A stretch of DNA of 64,000 bases, taken from positions 56,364,801 to 56,428,800 of the forward strand of contig NC_073629.1 of assembly GCF_029407905.1 (NCBI RefSeq). Reading direction: 5' to 3'. Positions 1 through 11,997 of this stretch are shown one piece after another. The notes under the pieces are model-generated. The model did no database searches. It worked only from the letters and a program-made list of their open reading frames with translations, and had not been told where the DNA came from. Within the stretch, counting starts at the first letter, position 1; every line of letters starts with the position of its first letter. The stretch is from Bubalus kerabau (lineage: Eukaryota; Chordata; Mammalia; Artiodactyla; Bovidae). Position numbers and translations under genes: made by a program.

Positions 1-335
1 TCTTTGGCTCAATCTTCAGAGTCAACAACAGCACACTCAGAGAAACTAATACACACTTGAATCTAAACATCACTATGAAAAGGTGACCTCTACCCAATGA
101 CAATGCACATTTTGAAATGATTGTACAGTTATAGAAATGAACCGTGATTTAAACGTTTATTTAAATCACGTCTTACAGTAGTTTTCTCAACTATTTCCTC
201 TTCATCTAATTCAAAGATCAGTGACCCTGATAAGTCGTAAGCAAAAGACACCAGGGTTAAACATTTGGGGGACCTGGCATAGGACGCTCTGCTTATAGAA
301 ATCCAGAGAGTTGCTTAGGAAGTTGTCTTTTTATT
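1..335. other. Unique sequence, no feature recognised
   Basis: AT-rich single-copy-looking DNA. I see no convincing frame, repeat family or RNA gene here. It may be flanking intergenic or intronic sequence. Confidence 0.4.
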
Positions 336-482
336 CAGTGTCCTCAAACTTTACATGCATAAAAGTGACCTAGACAGCATAATCCAGTATGCTTGGGAAG
401 GATCCAGTTATCTGCATTTTCATAAGTGTCCCCAAGTGATACTACGCTGGTGGTCCATGGACCACACATTAAGAAATCGTAC
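336..482. mobile_element. MER5-type hAT-Charlie non-autonomous DNA transposon (old)
   Basis: The stretch opens with a tcctcaaactttacatgcat-like end, has a central ctgcattttcataagtgtcccc block, and closes with tggtccatggaccacac. This is the order of landmarks in MER5A/MER5B, a short non-coding hAT-Charlie relic shared across placental mammals. It is diverged and carries no coding capacity. An 88-codon minus-strand frame overlapping it (344-610) is best explained as chance. Confidence 0.65.
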
Positions 483-1958
483 ATCTCATTCTCTTTTCTA
501 TTAGCCTTCTGCTGTTGTGGGAAGTACACCAGGTTACGATGATGAGAATCAATCACTTCGTGCACAGGCTGCCATGGAAATGGACTGAGGCTCATTCGGT
601 CTAATAACACAGTCCAAGGCTTTGATGTTCTGTCACTTGCCCGTGAAGAACTGCCACTTTTCCTCCTCCAGCTGGCATCTCTTTGTTTTTCAGGTCATTC
701 TGTTGAAATACATTCTATTTGCATGAGTGTTCTATGGAAAATGATGAGTTTTTATTTCATCTTTTACCAACAAATACGTGCTTTTGCCTTTTTACACATG
801 GCAGCCAGCTTTCAGTTCCTTCCTAAGTAGAGGGGAACTCCCTTGCCAGGAAGAAGATAAATTTGTAAATTAATTCATTTCTGTCAGAGTTATAGTCAAG
901 GCCTTCAATGCCATCACCTCTTCTGTCTTTTGCTCACTCAAACCAACCACACTGTCTCCCTCTTTCTCAAACAGGTTAGGCTCACTCCCTCTTTAGGGCA
1001 TTTATCCTAGCTGTTTTCTCTGTTTGGGACTCTCTCCTCCCAGATGTCCACTCTAAGTCTTTGCTAAAATCCAGCCTCTGCCTCTCGCTCTTGATCCATC
1101 CACCAAGAAGAAGATCTCTCTTTCCATATATATATTATTTTTCCCCATATAACTTATTTCCTTATAATTTATTATTGAATTCACTTAAAATTAGTGTTGT
1201 TAGTTTCCCTTACCCACAGGTTATAAACTCCACAAAGGTTGGAATGTTATTTTTTAGGTTGGTGCATAACAGGTAAATCAAATTCTGATATACAACAAGT
1301 GCTTCATAAATAAATAAATAGATCTTTGTTGGGTGAAAGACTAGATGTCTAATTACTTATAATAGTTTCCTCTTCACCAGCATATGCATCAAAATCTAAG
1401 AAAAGCTGGAGGAGACAACAGTTAAGTAGGGTTAAATCCCATATTATTTAGATTTACCTAAATTCATGTATGATTCAGAAACTATATTTGAATAGTAGGT
1501 ATTCTAGGGGGTCTTAAATTACTCTATAGAGATTATTAACTTCTCAGCCTACTCCTCCAGCTCTTTCAAATTCTTTACCATGAATATTGATTACTGCTAT
1601 AAGGAGGGCAGAGTACTTAGAGAAAGTAGAGAAACTGTAGGGAAAAAGTTGAATGCATGGGAGTTGTAATTAGCATTATCCAAATGGTATTAAAATATTA
1701 TTAGGGACTTGATGCTATCTTGGCATTTTGTATACATATCTGTTGGAAATTATTTGCCAGATTTATAGGAATAGCTGCCTTGGTGGAGAATTTATGACAC
1801 AGGATGCTATGCTTCACAACCATTATCTACCAACTTCTTCCAAAGAGTCCTAGTAAGTATGGTGTTAGGATTCACTGGCTTGCAAACTGCAGGGAATCCA
1901 ACTCAAACTGTTTTAAACAAAACAGAGTTTATAGTCTTTCATATTTATCCATGTATCT
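483..1958. other. Unique AT-rich sequence
   Basis: No coding frame or repeat family is recognised. The open frames here are short, low in complexity and lack homology that I can recognise. A 16-base mariner-end-like string lies near 1258 but has no partner. Confidence 0.4.
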
Positions 1959-1970
1959 AGAAAGACAAGA

Positions 1971-2156
1971 TGGAATTCCTGGTGGCTCAGTGGTAAAAGA
2001 ATCTGCCTGCATGAGGGAGACATGGGTTCAATCCTTGGGTGGGGAAGAGTCTCTGGAGAAGAAAATGGCAACCCACTCCAGTATCCATGAATAGAGGATC
2101 CTGGCAGTCCATGGGGTTGCAAGAGTCGGTCATGACTTAGAGACTAACGTACCACC
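1971..2156 (+). mobile_element. Bov-tA-type SINE, plus strand
   Basis: The tRNA-derived head (ggtggctcagtggtaaa, then a gttcaatccttggg B-box-like segment) is followed by the Bov-A body ending in a gagtcggtcatgactta-type tail. It is flanked by a 12-base target-site duplication with one mismatch (agaaagacaaga at 1959-1970, agaaagtcaaga at 2157-2168). This marks a discrete retroposition. It is non-coding and transcribed, if at all, by RNA polymerase III. Confidence 0.9.
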
Positions 2157-2796
2157 AGAAAGTCAAGAGAAAAAAAAGATATTGCTAACAATTACTCGAA
2201 CATTTAAAATAACATAAGCAAAGTAAAAATAGAATTTTAGCCATCTTAACTTTTTAAAATCACATAAGCAGAGCAATTATTTAAATTTATATTTAGATAC
2301 TTCTATGCCCCAACCAGTAGTGCTGAAGAAGCTGAAGTTAAATGGTTCTCTGAAGACCTACAAGACCTTCTAGAACTAACACCCCAAAAAGATGTCCTTT
2401 TCATTATAGGGGAATGGAATGCAAAAGTAGGAAGTCAAGAAACACTTGGAGTAACAGGCAAATTTGGCCTTGGAATACAGAATGAAGCAAGGCAAAGGCT
2501 AATAGAGTTTGCCAAGGGATTACACTGGTCATAGCAAACACCCTCTTCCAACAACACAATAGAAGACTCTACACATGGACATCACCAGATGGCCAATACC
2601 GAAATCAAATTGATTATATTCTTTTCAGCCAAAGATGGACAAACTCTATAGAGTCAGCACAAACAATACCAGGAGCTGACTGTGGCTCAGACCATGAACT
2701 CCTTATTGCCAAATTCAGGCTTAAATTGAAGAAAATAGGGAAAACCACTAGACCATTGAGGAATAACCTAAATTATATCTCTTACGATTATACAGT

Positions 2797-3023
2797 GAAA
2801 GAAAGTGAAAGGGAAGTTGTTCAGTCATGTCCGACTCTTTGTGACTGCATGAACTGTAGCCTACCAGGCTCCTCCCTCCATGGGATTTTCCAGGCAAGAA
2901 TACTGGAGTGGGGTGCCATTGCCTTCTCCAAGAGATCCTCCCAACCCAGGGTTTGAACCCCAGTCTCCCGCACTGTAGGCAGACGCTTTACCATCTAAGC
3001 CACCAGGGAAGTCCTCAAATTCC
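2797..3023 (-). mobile_element. Bov-tA SINE inserted in BovB, minus strand
   Basis: Reverse complement of the Bov-tA body: tail-like gttcagtcatgtccgactc, then the aggcaagaatactggagtgg block, then the B-box-like region near 2950 and the head ending near 3015. The 13-base target duplication acgattatacagt occurs at 2784-2796 and 3024-3036. Removing the SINE and one repeat rejoins the BovB host sequence. Confidence 0.93.
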
Positions 3024-3525
3024 ACGATTATACAGTAGAAGTGACAAATAGATTCAAGGGATTAGATCTGATAGAGTACCTGAAGAACTATGGGCAGGGG
3101 TTTGTGACACTGTACAGGAGGCAGTGATCAAGACCATCGCCAAGAAAAACAAATGCAAAAAGGCAAATGGTTGTCTGAGGAGGCCTTACAAATAGCTGAG
3201 AAAAGAAAAGATGTGAAAGGCAAATGAGGAAAGGAAAGATATACCCATTTGAATGCAGAGTTCCAAAGAATGGCAAGGAGAGATAAGAAAGCCTTCACAG
3301 TGATCAGTGCAAAGAAATAGAGGAAAACAACAGAATGGGAAAGACTAGGGATCTCTTCAAGAAAATCAGAGATACCAAAGGAACATTTCATGTAAAGACA
3401 GGCACAATAAAGGACAGAAATGGTATGGACCTAACGAAGCAGAAGATATTAAGAAAAGGTGGCAAGAATACACAGAAGAACTTTAAAAAAAAAAAGATCT
3501 TCATGACCCATATAACCACATTGGT

Positions 3526-4492
3526 GTGATCAGTTACCTAGAGCCAGACATCCTGGAATGCGAGGTCAAGTGGGGCTTAGGAAGCATCACTATGAACAAA
3601 GCTAGTGGAGGTGATGGAATTCCAGTTGAGCTATTTCAAATCCTAAAAGATGATGCTGTGAAAGTGCTACACTCAATATGCCAGCAAATTGGGAAAACTC
3701 AGCAGTGGCCACAGGACTGGAAAAGGTCAATTTTCATTTCAATCCCAAAGAAGGGCAATGCCAAATAATGCTCAAACTACCGCACAATTGAACACACCTC
3801 ACACGCTAGTAAAGTAATGCTCAGAATTCTCCAAGCAAGGCTTCAACAGTTCATGAACTATGAACTTCCAGATTTGGCTGGATTTAGAAAAGGCAGAGGA
3901 ACCAGAGATCAAATTGCCAACATCAACTGGATCATCAAAAAAGCAAGAGAGTTACAGAAAAACATCTACTTCTGCTTTATTGACTATGCCAAAGCCTTTG
4001 ACTGTGTGGATCACAATAAACTGTGGAATATTCTTAGTGATGGGAATAGCAGACCATCCAACCTGCATCTTGAGAAATCTATGTGCAGGTCAGGAAGCAA
4101 CAGTTGGAACCGGACATGGAACAACAGACTGGTTCCAAATTGAGAAAGGAGTATGTCAAGGCTGTATATTGTCACCCTGCTTATTTAACTTATATGCAGA
4201 GTACATCATGAGAAAGCCTGGGCTGGAGGAAGCAAAAGCTGGAATCAAGATTGCTGGGAGAAATACCAATAACCTCAGATATGCAGATGACACCACCCTT
4301 ATAGCAGAAAGTGGAGAAGAACTAAAGAGCCTCTTGATGAAAGTGAAAGAAGAGAGTGAAAATGTTGGCTTAAAACTCAACATTCAGAAAACTAAGATCA
4401 TGGCATCTGGTCCCATCACTTCATGGCAAATAGATGGGGAAACAATGGAAACAGTGACAGACTTTAATTTTGGGGCACCAAAATCACTGTAG
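3526..4492 (+). pseudogene. BovB reverse-transcriptase fragment (broken)
   Basis: Frames at 3526-3768, 3817-4143 and 3860-4492 together carry the RTE reverse-transcriptase core. A GGDGIPVELFQILKDD segment comes first, then motif A (FIDYAKAFDCVDH), motif B (CQGCILSPCLFNLYAEYI) and motif C YADD at 4280-4291. The catalytic aspartates are present, but the reading frame shifts between the segments and a stop lies after SKSL near 4492. In an intact element this domain copies the element RNA at the nicked target. Here it is a relic in the BovB copy at 2304-5066. Confidence 0.88.
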
Positions 4493-5110
4493 ATGGGACT
4501 GCAGCCATGAAATTAAAAGACACTTTCTCCTTGGAAGAAAAGTTGTGACCAACCCAGACATCATATTAAAAAGCAGAGACATTACTTTGCCAACAAAGGT
4601 CCGTCTAGTCAAAGCTATGGTTTTCCAGTAGTCATGTATGGATATGAGAGTTGGGCTATTAAGAAAGCTGAGTGCCGAAAAATTGATGCTTTTGAACTGT
4701 GGTGTTAGAGAAGACCCTTAAGAGTCCCTTGGACTGAAAGGAGATCCAACCAGTCCATTCTGAAGGAGATCAGTCCTGAATATTCATTGGAAGCACTGAT
4801 GCTGAAGCTGAAGCTCCAATACTTTGACTACCTGATGTGAAGAACTGACTTATTTGAGAAGACCCTGATGTTGGGAAAGATTGAAGGCAGGAGGAGAAGG
4901 GGATCACAGAGGATGAGATGGTTGGATGGCATCACCAACTCAATGGACATGAGTTTGAGTAAACTCTAGGAGTTGTTAATAGACGGGGAGGCCTGGCATG
5001 CTGCAGTCATAGGGTCCCAAAGAGTCCGACATGACTGAGTGACTGAACTGACTGAACTGACTGAACTTAGATACTTCAATTAATTTCTTAGCCTTGCCTA
5101 TCTTAACACC

Positions 5111-5695
5111 TCTCAAAAATCACTGTGGACAGTGACTGCAGCCATGAAATTAAAAGACACTTGTTCCTGGGAGGAAAAGCAATGATAAACCTAGACAGTG
5201 TATTAAATAGCAGAGATATCACTTTGCCCACAAAGATCTGTATGGTCAAAGCTATGTTTTTTCAACTAATGGTGTACAGATGTTAGAGTTGGACTATAAA
5301 GAAGGCTGAGTACTGAAGAAGTGTTGCTTTTGAACTGTGGTATTGGAAAAGACTCTTGAGAGTCCCTTGGACAGCAAGGGGATCAAACTAGTCAATCCTA
5401 AAGGAAATCAGTCCTGAATATTCATTGGAAGGACTGATGTGAATCTGAAGCTCCAATACTTTGGCCATCTGATGCTAAGAGCTAACTCATTAGAAAAGAC
5501 CCTGATGCTGGGAAAGATTGGGGCAAGAGGAGAAGGGGATGACAGAGGATGAGATGGTTGGATTACATCACTGACTCAATGGACAGAAGTCTGAGCAAAA
5601 TCCTGGAGATAGTGAAGGACAGTGAAGCCTGATGTGCTGTGTAGTCCATGGGATTGCAAAGAATCGGACATGATTTAGTGACTGAACAACAGGAA
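5111..5695 (+). mobile_element. BovB LINE 3' fragment, plus strand
   Basis: A second BovB 3' end, starting near the bases for the DGDCSHEIKR region and running to the 3' tail (gtgactgaacaacagg). An 11-base target duplication, atcttaacacc, lies at 5100-5110 and 5696-5706. This shows it is a separate insertion, not a tail of the preceding copy. The frame is broken by several stops. Confidence 0.88.
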
Positions 5696-5714
5696 ATCTT
5701 AACACCATGTTATA

Positions 5715-6065
5715 GCCATGTGGTAGGTAATTTTGTGTGTCAGTTTGTCTTAGCCTCAGGGTGACTTGATTAAATCTCATTCTTGATGTGTCTATAATAG
5801 TGTTCAGGATGAACTGAACATTTGAACTGGTAGACTGTGTAAAGCGATTGCCCTCCTAGTGTGAGTGGGCCTCATCCAACCTGATGGAAGCTTGAGATTC
5901 CATCTCTCTGCCTGTTTTTAAGCTGGAACATTAATCTTCTTCTGCCATTGGGCTAGAAGTACACCATTAGCGGAACTTCTCAGCCTTCATAATCACATGA
6001 GTATCTCTGTCTGTCTGTCTCTCTCTGTTTATATACATATAAACCATTGTATTCTTTCAGTTACC
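5715..6065 (+). mobile_element. MLT2-type ERVL solo LTR (old, diverged)
   Basis: Order of recognisable blocks: a gtgtgtcagtttgtctta start, then ttgaactggtagactg, a gtgggcctcatccaacc block, and a ccttcataatcacatgag end followed by a pyrimidine-rich tract. This order matches ERVL-type MLT2 LTRs found across mammals. There is no internal retroviral coding sequence beside it, so it is a solo relic. The exact subfamily cannot be set by eye. Confidence 0.6.
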
Positions 6066-6963
6066 ATGGTGAATCCTAATACAAGATGTTCTTTTCAGAA
6101 GAATATATTTTTTTCATTATTATCTCTTTATTTTTGCTATCATAAATTCCTTGCAATGTTCTTCGAAGTTGTGGTCTAAAGTTAACAAACTTGAAATCTT
6201 TGACATCCTCAATTAGTTTTTCTGTTATTCTACAATATTTTGAAATGAGAAAAATGTTTTATCTATAAATGTTAAGGTATCAGGTAACTTCAGATCTTAT
6301 TCTGCAAAATGAAGAATCTTCTCAAATTTACTTTTTTTATATGGAAATATGTAAGTAGTTTAGGACAAATATTTCCACAATTACTATATTTTTGTCTCTG
6401 TTCTTTAACAAATATTTTTGCAATATTTGACAACTCCAAATAAGTTTTTCTATTCGTGATTTTTGGATGTTTTGACAGCTATAGATGCTGTAAAATCATA
6501 AAACTTCTCAATTTCACCCAATTTCAGTATATAACACAGATTTATTCAATTAATAATAGGAAATTTATTGTAGGATTCTTCCCACAAACAGCTATTCCCA
6601 AGCACAGTTATAAGATTTTTATCATATAACATCTTACAATTATACAAATTTTATCATCTTATTTGTCCTTTATGTTCACAACTACAATTTATTAAAAATT
6701 CAAAAGGTTATTGATACTCTATTAGTGTAGTAATTTGATTAAATATTTTCAACTGCTTTTGCACAAACAACTAAAATTTGGGATCATTTATAAAAACATA
6801 TAATATCTTTATGAAACAAGTTTGCTTTAAAAAGCAGTTCTTCAAAAGAGCAAACATTTCTAAAACCCTCTTGATATAGATAATGAAGAGACAAAGCTTG
6901 TATTGCTATATAGAAGTTCTATTTTTTTTTAATTCAACATCAGTGTTGTCAAATTTTGTTGTT

Positions 6964-6967
<4 letters not shown>
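6066..6967. other. Very AT-rich unique sequence
   Basis: Homopolymer-prone AT-rich DNA with no recognised frame or repeat family. Confidence 0.35.

Positions 6968-7002
<35 letters not shown>
6968..7002. repeat. (TG)n microsatellite
   Basis: A run of about 17 TG dinucleotides followed by an interrupted gcatgtgcacacaca segment. Likely length-polymorphic. Confidence 0.95.
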
Positions 7003-7003
<1 letters not shown>

Positions 7004-7135
7004 ATGTGCACACACAACTACAGCTTCTATTTTCCTTGGTGGTCTATCTCAAATTATTTGAACATGATTACAAATTATGTGTTCATCAAAATCAATCCCT
7101 AGTATATAACTGCTTCATAGGCTTTTAGAAAATTG

Positions 7136-8105
7136 TGATGCAGTTGATTTACAATGTTGTGTCAACCTCTGCTGTAAGCAAAGTGACTCAGTTTTACACA
7201 TATATTTTGGGCTTCCCTGATAGCTCAGTTGGTAAAGAATCTGCCAGCAGTGCAGGAGACCCTGGTTCAGTTCCTGGGTTGGGAAGATCCCCGGGAGAAG
7301 GGATAGGCTACCCACTCCAATATTCTTGGGCTTCCCTTGTGGCTCAGCTGGTAAAGAATCTGCCTGCAATGCAGGAGACCTGGTTCGATTCCTGGGTTAG
7401 GAAGATTCTCTGGAGAAGGAAAAGTCTACCCGCTCCAGAATTCTGGCCTGGAGAATTCCATGGACTACAGTCCATGGGGTCGGCAAAGATCAGACACAAC
7501 TGAGTGACTCTCAGTTCACTTTCACATTCTTTTTAAAATATTCTTTTCTATTAGTGTTTATCCCAGGAGATTGAATATAGTTCCCTGTGCTATACAGTAA
7601 GACCTTGCTGTTTATCCATTCTAAATGTGATAGTTTGCATCTACCAACTCCAAATTCCCAGTCCATCTCTCTCCTTCCCTCCCTTCCCCTTGGCAACCAC
7701 AAATCTGATCTCTATGTCTATGTATGTCTGTGAGTCTATTTCTGTTTTGTAGATAGGTTCATTTGTGCCATAGTTTACATTCCATATATAAGTAATATCA
7801 TATGATATTTGTCTTTCTTTTTCTGACTTAACTTCATTTAATATAATAATTTCTAATTGCATCCATGTTGCTGCATATGGCATTACTTTGTTCATTTTTA
7901 TGGCTGGATAGTATTCCTTTGTATATATGCACCACATCTTCTTTATCCATCTGTCTGTCCGTGGACGTTTAGGTTGTTTCCATGTGTTGTCTATTGTGAA
8001 TAGTGCTGCTTGAACATAAGAGTGGAAGTAGTTTTTGAATTATTGTTTGTCTGGTTATATGCCCAGGAGTGGGATTGCTGGATAATATGGTAATTATGTT
8101 TTTCC
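7136..8105 (-). mobile_element. Ruminant L1 3' end, minus strand, split by SINEs
   Basis: The left end has the ttgatttacaatgttgtgtca motif of ruminant L1 3' UTRs. The right part (about 7525-8105) is the reverse complement of the L1 ORF2 C-terminus and 3' UTR. A minus-strand frame at 7641-7937 reads YTKEYYPAIKMNKVM, the familiar L1 ORF2 C-terminal signature. The SINE pair at 7208-7517 interrupts it. It is 5'-truncated and non-functional. Confidence 0.85.
7208..7517 (+). mobile_element. Two head-to-tail Bov-tA SINE units, plus strand
   Basis: A partial unit (7208-7328) stops at ccaatattcttg and is followed at once by a complete unit starting gggcttcccttgtggctcag and running to a gacacaactgagtgactctc tail. 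Both have tRNA-like heads with near-identical B-box regions. The arrangement may be insertion of one SINE into another or a tandem product. The flanking target repeat is only imperfect (cacat-rich on both sides). Confidence 0.85.
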
Positions 8106-9478
8106 ATACACCTCTTAATTTGGTGAGAACTCTGTTTTTACCATACTAATGTATTTTTAAAATTTTATATTTTTGTTATCAAACAAAGTAATTGTGACTT
8201 CAAGGTTTTCCTATTAAATTTATTTCACAATAGCATTCAAAAATGGCAATATTTTATCTTTAACATTATTAACTTCCAAAGCCTTACTTAGATTTAAGGT
8301 ATGGTATGAAAAATTTTAACCAGCATTAAAATTAACTTATTTTCTTTTTGAAGCATCTAATGATTCTGCTAGGAAACTGGTATTACTTTTTCTGCCAATG
8401 AACTCAACATGTTAACAGCTATCGCTTCACTTTTTATTCATTCAAAATAAAATGTAAGTTGAAAATAAAAACAATTAATTTAAAACTATAATCCTTTGAT
8501 CTAAATGAAAAGTCTTGGTTCTTAGAGTGATTTGTAAAACATACATTCTGCAGCTGCATCAGTTAAATTATCTTTTTTTCAGCCCAGATTTTGAAACAAT
8601 CACTAACTTTTGAAATAGATACTGATGTTACATCGGCAGATTTTTATCTTCCAGTTTGTTGCTGATATAATTTATGGCTTCCAGAATAAGCAGTAAACAT
8701 TGATAAGCATTATGAGAAAATTAAGCATTAAAGTCACCAAGAGAAATAAAAAAATAACACTTTCACTTTCTTTAACATACATTTTGAGCTCATTGCTACT
8801 GAAATGTTGTATTTCAAAAATTGATAAACTTTGCCAAAAATTAAATAGTTGTATATCAGTATAAAGCAATAGCAAAATCTCTATACCAAGGATATTCAGC
8901 ATATACAATATATGTTCTATATAGAAGAACTGTTTAGTCTTATTTCATGCATACATTTCATGTATACATAAACCATGTTTCCCTCAGTTCTCATTGATAC
9001 TTGATTGGCAAATGGTACCTTTATGCATCTCACAGGCTGGATCTGGGGCTCCTGTACACCAATGATTGGCAAAGTAGGTGGCATCATATGTTCCCTGCAG
9101 TACCACCTGAGACCAGAAAGAAGTAGACTGTCCTCAGCTATGTACTTACAGGACCTGTGCATGCTCCCTTGAAATGGAAGCCTCAGTTATACTGCATTTG
9201 GAAATAAATGTAGTAGAATGTTCTTGGTCATTTTTCATCTCTCACCACATGTTAAAGTGAAAACTTGGTTCACTACACACGTTACTCACACACTACGGAA
9301 TAGACCATGCCAAGAACTGGCATTTATTACAGAATGGAAGCCTACCAAACCTATTCCAACTTATTTTAAGAAACTGTTATCTGGGACTCATAATATAAAA
9401 CCAAATAAAATATCACACCAGCTGACATTAATTGTACCCCAGGGCAAATCAGAATTTCTTGTCACCCTAGGCACAGGA
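8106..9478. other. Unique AT-rich sequence
   Basis: No confident feature. A short minus-strand frame at 8917-9162 shows no recognisable domain and is treated as chance. Confidence 0.35.
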
Positions 9479-9630
9479 ATCAGATCAGATCAGTTGCTCA
9501 GTCATATCTGACTCTTTGCAACCCCATGAATCGCAGCACGCCGGGCCTCCCTGTCCATCACCAACTCCTGGAGTTCACCCAGACTCACGTCCATCAAGTC
9601 AGTGATGCCATCCAGCCATCTCATCCTCTG

Positions 9631-11209
9631 TCATCCCCTTCTCCTCCTGCCCCCAATCCCTCCCAGCATCAGAGTCTTTTCCAATGAGTCAAATCTTCGC
9701 ATGAGGTGGCCAAAGTACTGGAGTTTCAGCTTCAGCATCATTCCTTCCAAAGAAATCCCAGGGCTGATCTCCTTCAGAATGGACTGGTTGGATCTCCTTG
9801 CAGTCCAAGGGACTCTCAAGAGTCTTCTCCAACACCACAATTCAAAAGTATCAATTCTTCGGTGCTCAGCCTTCTTCACAGTCCAATGCTCACATCCATA
9901 CATGACCACAGGAAAAACCATAGCCTTCACTAGATGAACCTTTGTTGGCAAAGTAATGTCTCTGCTTTTGAATATGCTATCTAGGTTGGTCATAACTTTC
10001 CTTCCAAGGAGTAAGTGTCTTTTAATTTCATGGCTGCAATCTCCATCTGCAGTGATTTTGGAGCCCCCCAAAATAGAGTCTGACACTGTTTCCAATGTTT
10101 CCCCATCTATTTCCCATGAAGTGATGGGACCGGATGCCATAATCTTTGTTTTCTGAATGTTGAGCTTTAAGCCAACTTTTTCACCCTCCACTTTCACTTT
10201 CATCAAGAGGCTTTTGAGTTCCTCTTCAACTTTCTGCCATAAGGGTGGTGCCATCTGCATATCTGAGGTTATTGATATTTCTCCCGGCAATCTTGATTCC
10301 AGCTTGTGTTTCTTTCAGTCCAGCATTTCTCATGATGTACTCTGCATATAAGTTAAATAAACAGGGTGACAATATACAGCCTTGATGAACTCCTTTTCCT
10401 ATTTAGAACCAGTCTGTTGTTCCATGTCCAGTTCTAACTGTTGCTTCCTGACCTGCATACAAATTTCTCAAGAGGCAGGTCAGGTGGTCTGGTACTCCCA
10501 TCTCTTTCAGAATTTTCCACAGTTTCTTGTGATCCACACAGTCAAAGGCTTTGGCATAGTCAATAAAGCAGAAATAGATGTTTTTCTGGAACTCTCTTGC
10601 TTTTTCGATGATCCAGCGGATGTTGGCAATTTGATCTCTGGTTCCTCTGCCTTTTCTAAAACCAGCTTGAACATCAGGAAGTTCATGGTTCACATATTGC
10701 TGAAGCCTGGCTTGGAGAATTTTGAGCATTACTTTACTAGCGTGTGAGATGAGTGCAATTGTGCGGTAGTTTGAGCATTCTTTGGCATTGCCTTTCTTTA
10801 GGATTGGAATGAAAACTGACCTTTTCCAGTCCTGTGGCCACTGCTGAGTTTTCCAAATGTGCTGGCATATTGAGTGCAGCACTTTCACAGCATCATCTTT
10901 CAGAATTTGGAATAGCTCAACTGGAATTCCATCACCTCCATTAGCTTTGTTTGTAGTGATGCTTTCTAAGGCCCACTTGACTTCACATTCCAGGATGTCT
11001 GGCTCTAGGTCAGTGATCACACCATTGTGATTATCTGGGTCGTGAAGATCTTTTTTGTACAGTTCTTCTGTGTATTCTTGCCATCTCTTCTTAATATCTT
11101 CTGCTTCTGTTAGGTCCATACCATTTCTGTTCTTTATCGAGCCCATCTTTGCATGAAATGTTCCTTTGGTATCTCTGATTTTCTTGAAGAGATCCCTAGT
11201 CTTTCCCAT
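9631..11209 (-). pseudogene. BovB reverse-transcriptase domain (broken, YADG)
   Basis: The minus-strand frame 10403-11209 carries the linker and RT motifs: GGDGIPVELFQILKDD, FRKGRGTRDQIANI, and motif A FIDYAKAFDCVDH. The frame 9631-10290 carries the C-terminal part through KIMASGPITSWEIDG and SWEHWTV-like thumb sequence. Between them the motif C codons read Y-A-D-G, because the second aspartate codon is ggc at 10250-10252 (reverse strand). This removes a catalytic residue. Frameshifts near 10243 and 10400 also split the protein. Confidence 0.87.
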
Positions 11210-11230
11210 TCTGTTGTTTTCCTCTATTTC

Positions 11231-11994
11231 TTAGCACTGATCACTGAAGAAGGCTTTCTTATCTCTTCTTGCTATTCTTTGGAACTCTGCATTCAGATGT
11301 TTATATCTTTCCTTTTCTCCTTTGCTTTCCGCTTCTCTTCTTTTCACAGCTATTTGTAAGGCCTGCCCAGACAGCCATTTTGCTTTTTTGCATTTCTTTT
11401 CCACAGGGATGGTCTTGATTCCTGTCTCCTGTACAATGTCACGAACCTCATTCCATAGCTCATCAGGCACTCTATCTATCAGATCTAGGCCCTTAAATCT
11501 ATTTCTCACTTCCACTATATAATCATAAGGGATTTGATTTAGGTCATACCTGAATGGTCTAGTGGTTTTCTCTACTTTCTTCAATTTAAGTCTGAATTTG
11601 GCAATAAGAAGTTCATGATCTGAGCCACAGTCAGCTCCTGGTCTTGTTTTTGTTGACTGTATCGAGCTTCTCCATCTTTGGCTGCAAAGAATATAATCAA
11701 TCTGATTTCGGTGTTGACCATCTGGTGATGTCCATGTATAGAGTCTTCTCTTGTGTTGTTGGAAGAGGGTGTTTGTTATGACCAGTGCATTTTCTTGGCA
11801 AAACTCTATTAGTCTTTGCCCTGCTTCATTCCGTATTCCAAGGCCAAATTTGCCTGTTACTCCAGGTGTTTCTTGACTTCCTACTTTTGCATTCCAGTCC
11901 CCTATAATGAAAAGGACATCTTTTTTGGGTGTTAGTTCTAAAAGGTCTTGTAGGTCTTCATAGAACCGTTCAACTTCAGCTTCTTCAGCTTTAT
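11231..11994 (-). pseudogene. BovB APE-type endonuclease fragment
   Basis: This minus-strand frame starts inside the element at AEEAEVERFYEDLQDLL. It contains the endonuclease landmarks FIIGDWNAKVGSQ, the NQIDYILCSQRW segment and the catalytic GSDHELLIAKF box. It then runs into the linker toward the RT. The enzyme would nick the target DNA to prime reverse transcription. The apparent N-terminal extension of the open frame up to 12127 comes from antisense reading of the inverted GC-rich 5' end and is not natural protein. Confidence 0.87.
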
Positions 11995-11997
11995 TAA

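Larger units (their letters stand above)
2304..5066 (+). mobile_element. BovB LINE (RTE clade), 5'-truncated, plus strand
   Basis: This copy runs from inside the endonuclease domain (beginning at the APTS region) through the reverse transcriptase to the 3' end, where the tail is an (actga)-type repeat. An 11-base target-site duplication, ttagatacttc, lies at 2293-2303 and 5067-5077 and fixes both ends. The element is 5'-truncated as is usual for target-primed reverse transcription. Many indels and stops break the frame, so it cannot make protein. A SINE with its own target duplication sits inside it at 2797-3023, so the SINE is younger than this BovB copy. Confidence 0.93.

Noticed and set aside
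344..610. 88-codon minus-strand frame
   Set aside because: Overlaps the MER5-type element and shows no known motif.
1256..1271. ttaggttggtgcataa, like a mariner/MADE1 terminal repeat
   Set aside because: Only about 13-16 bases match and no opposite terminus or TA duplication is seen nearby.
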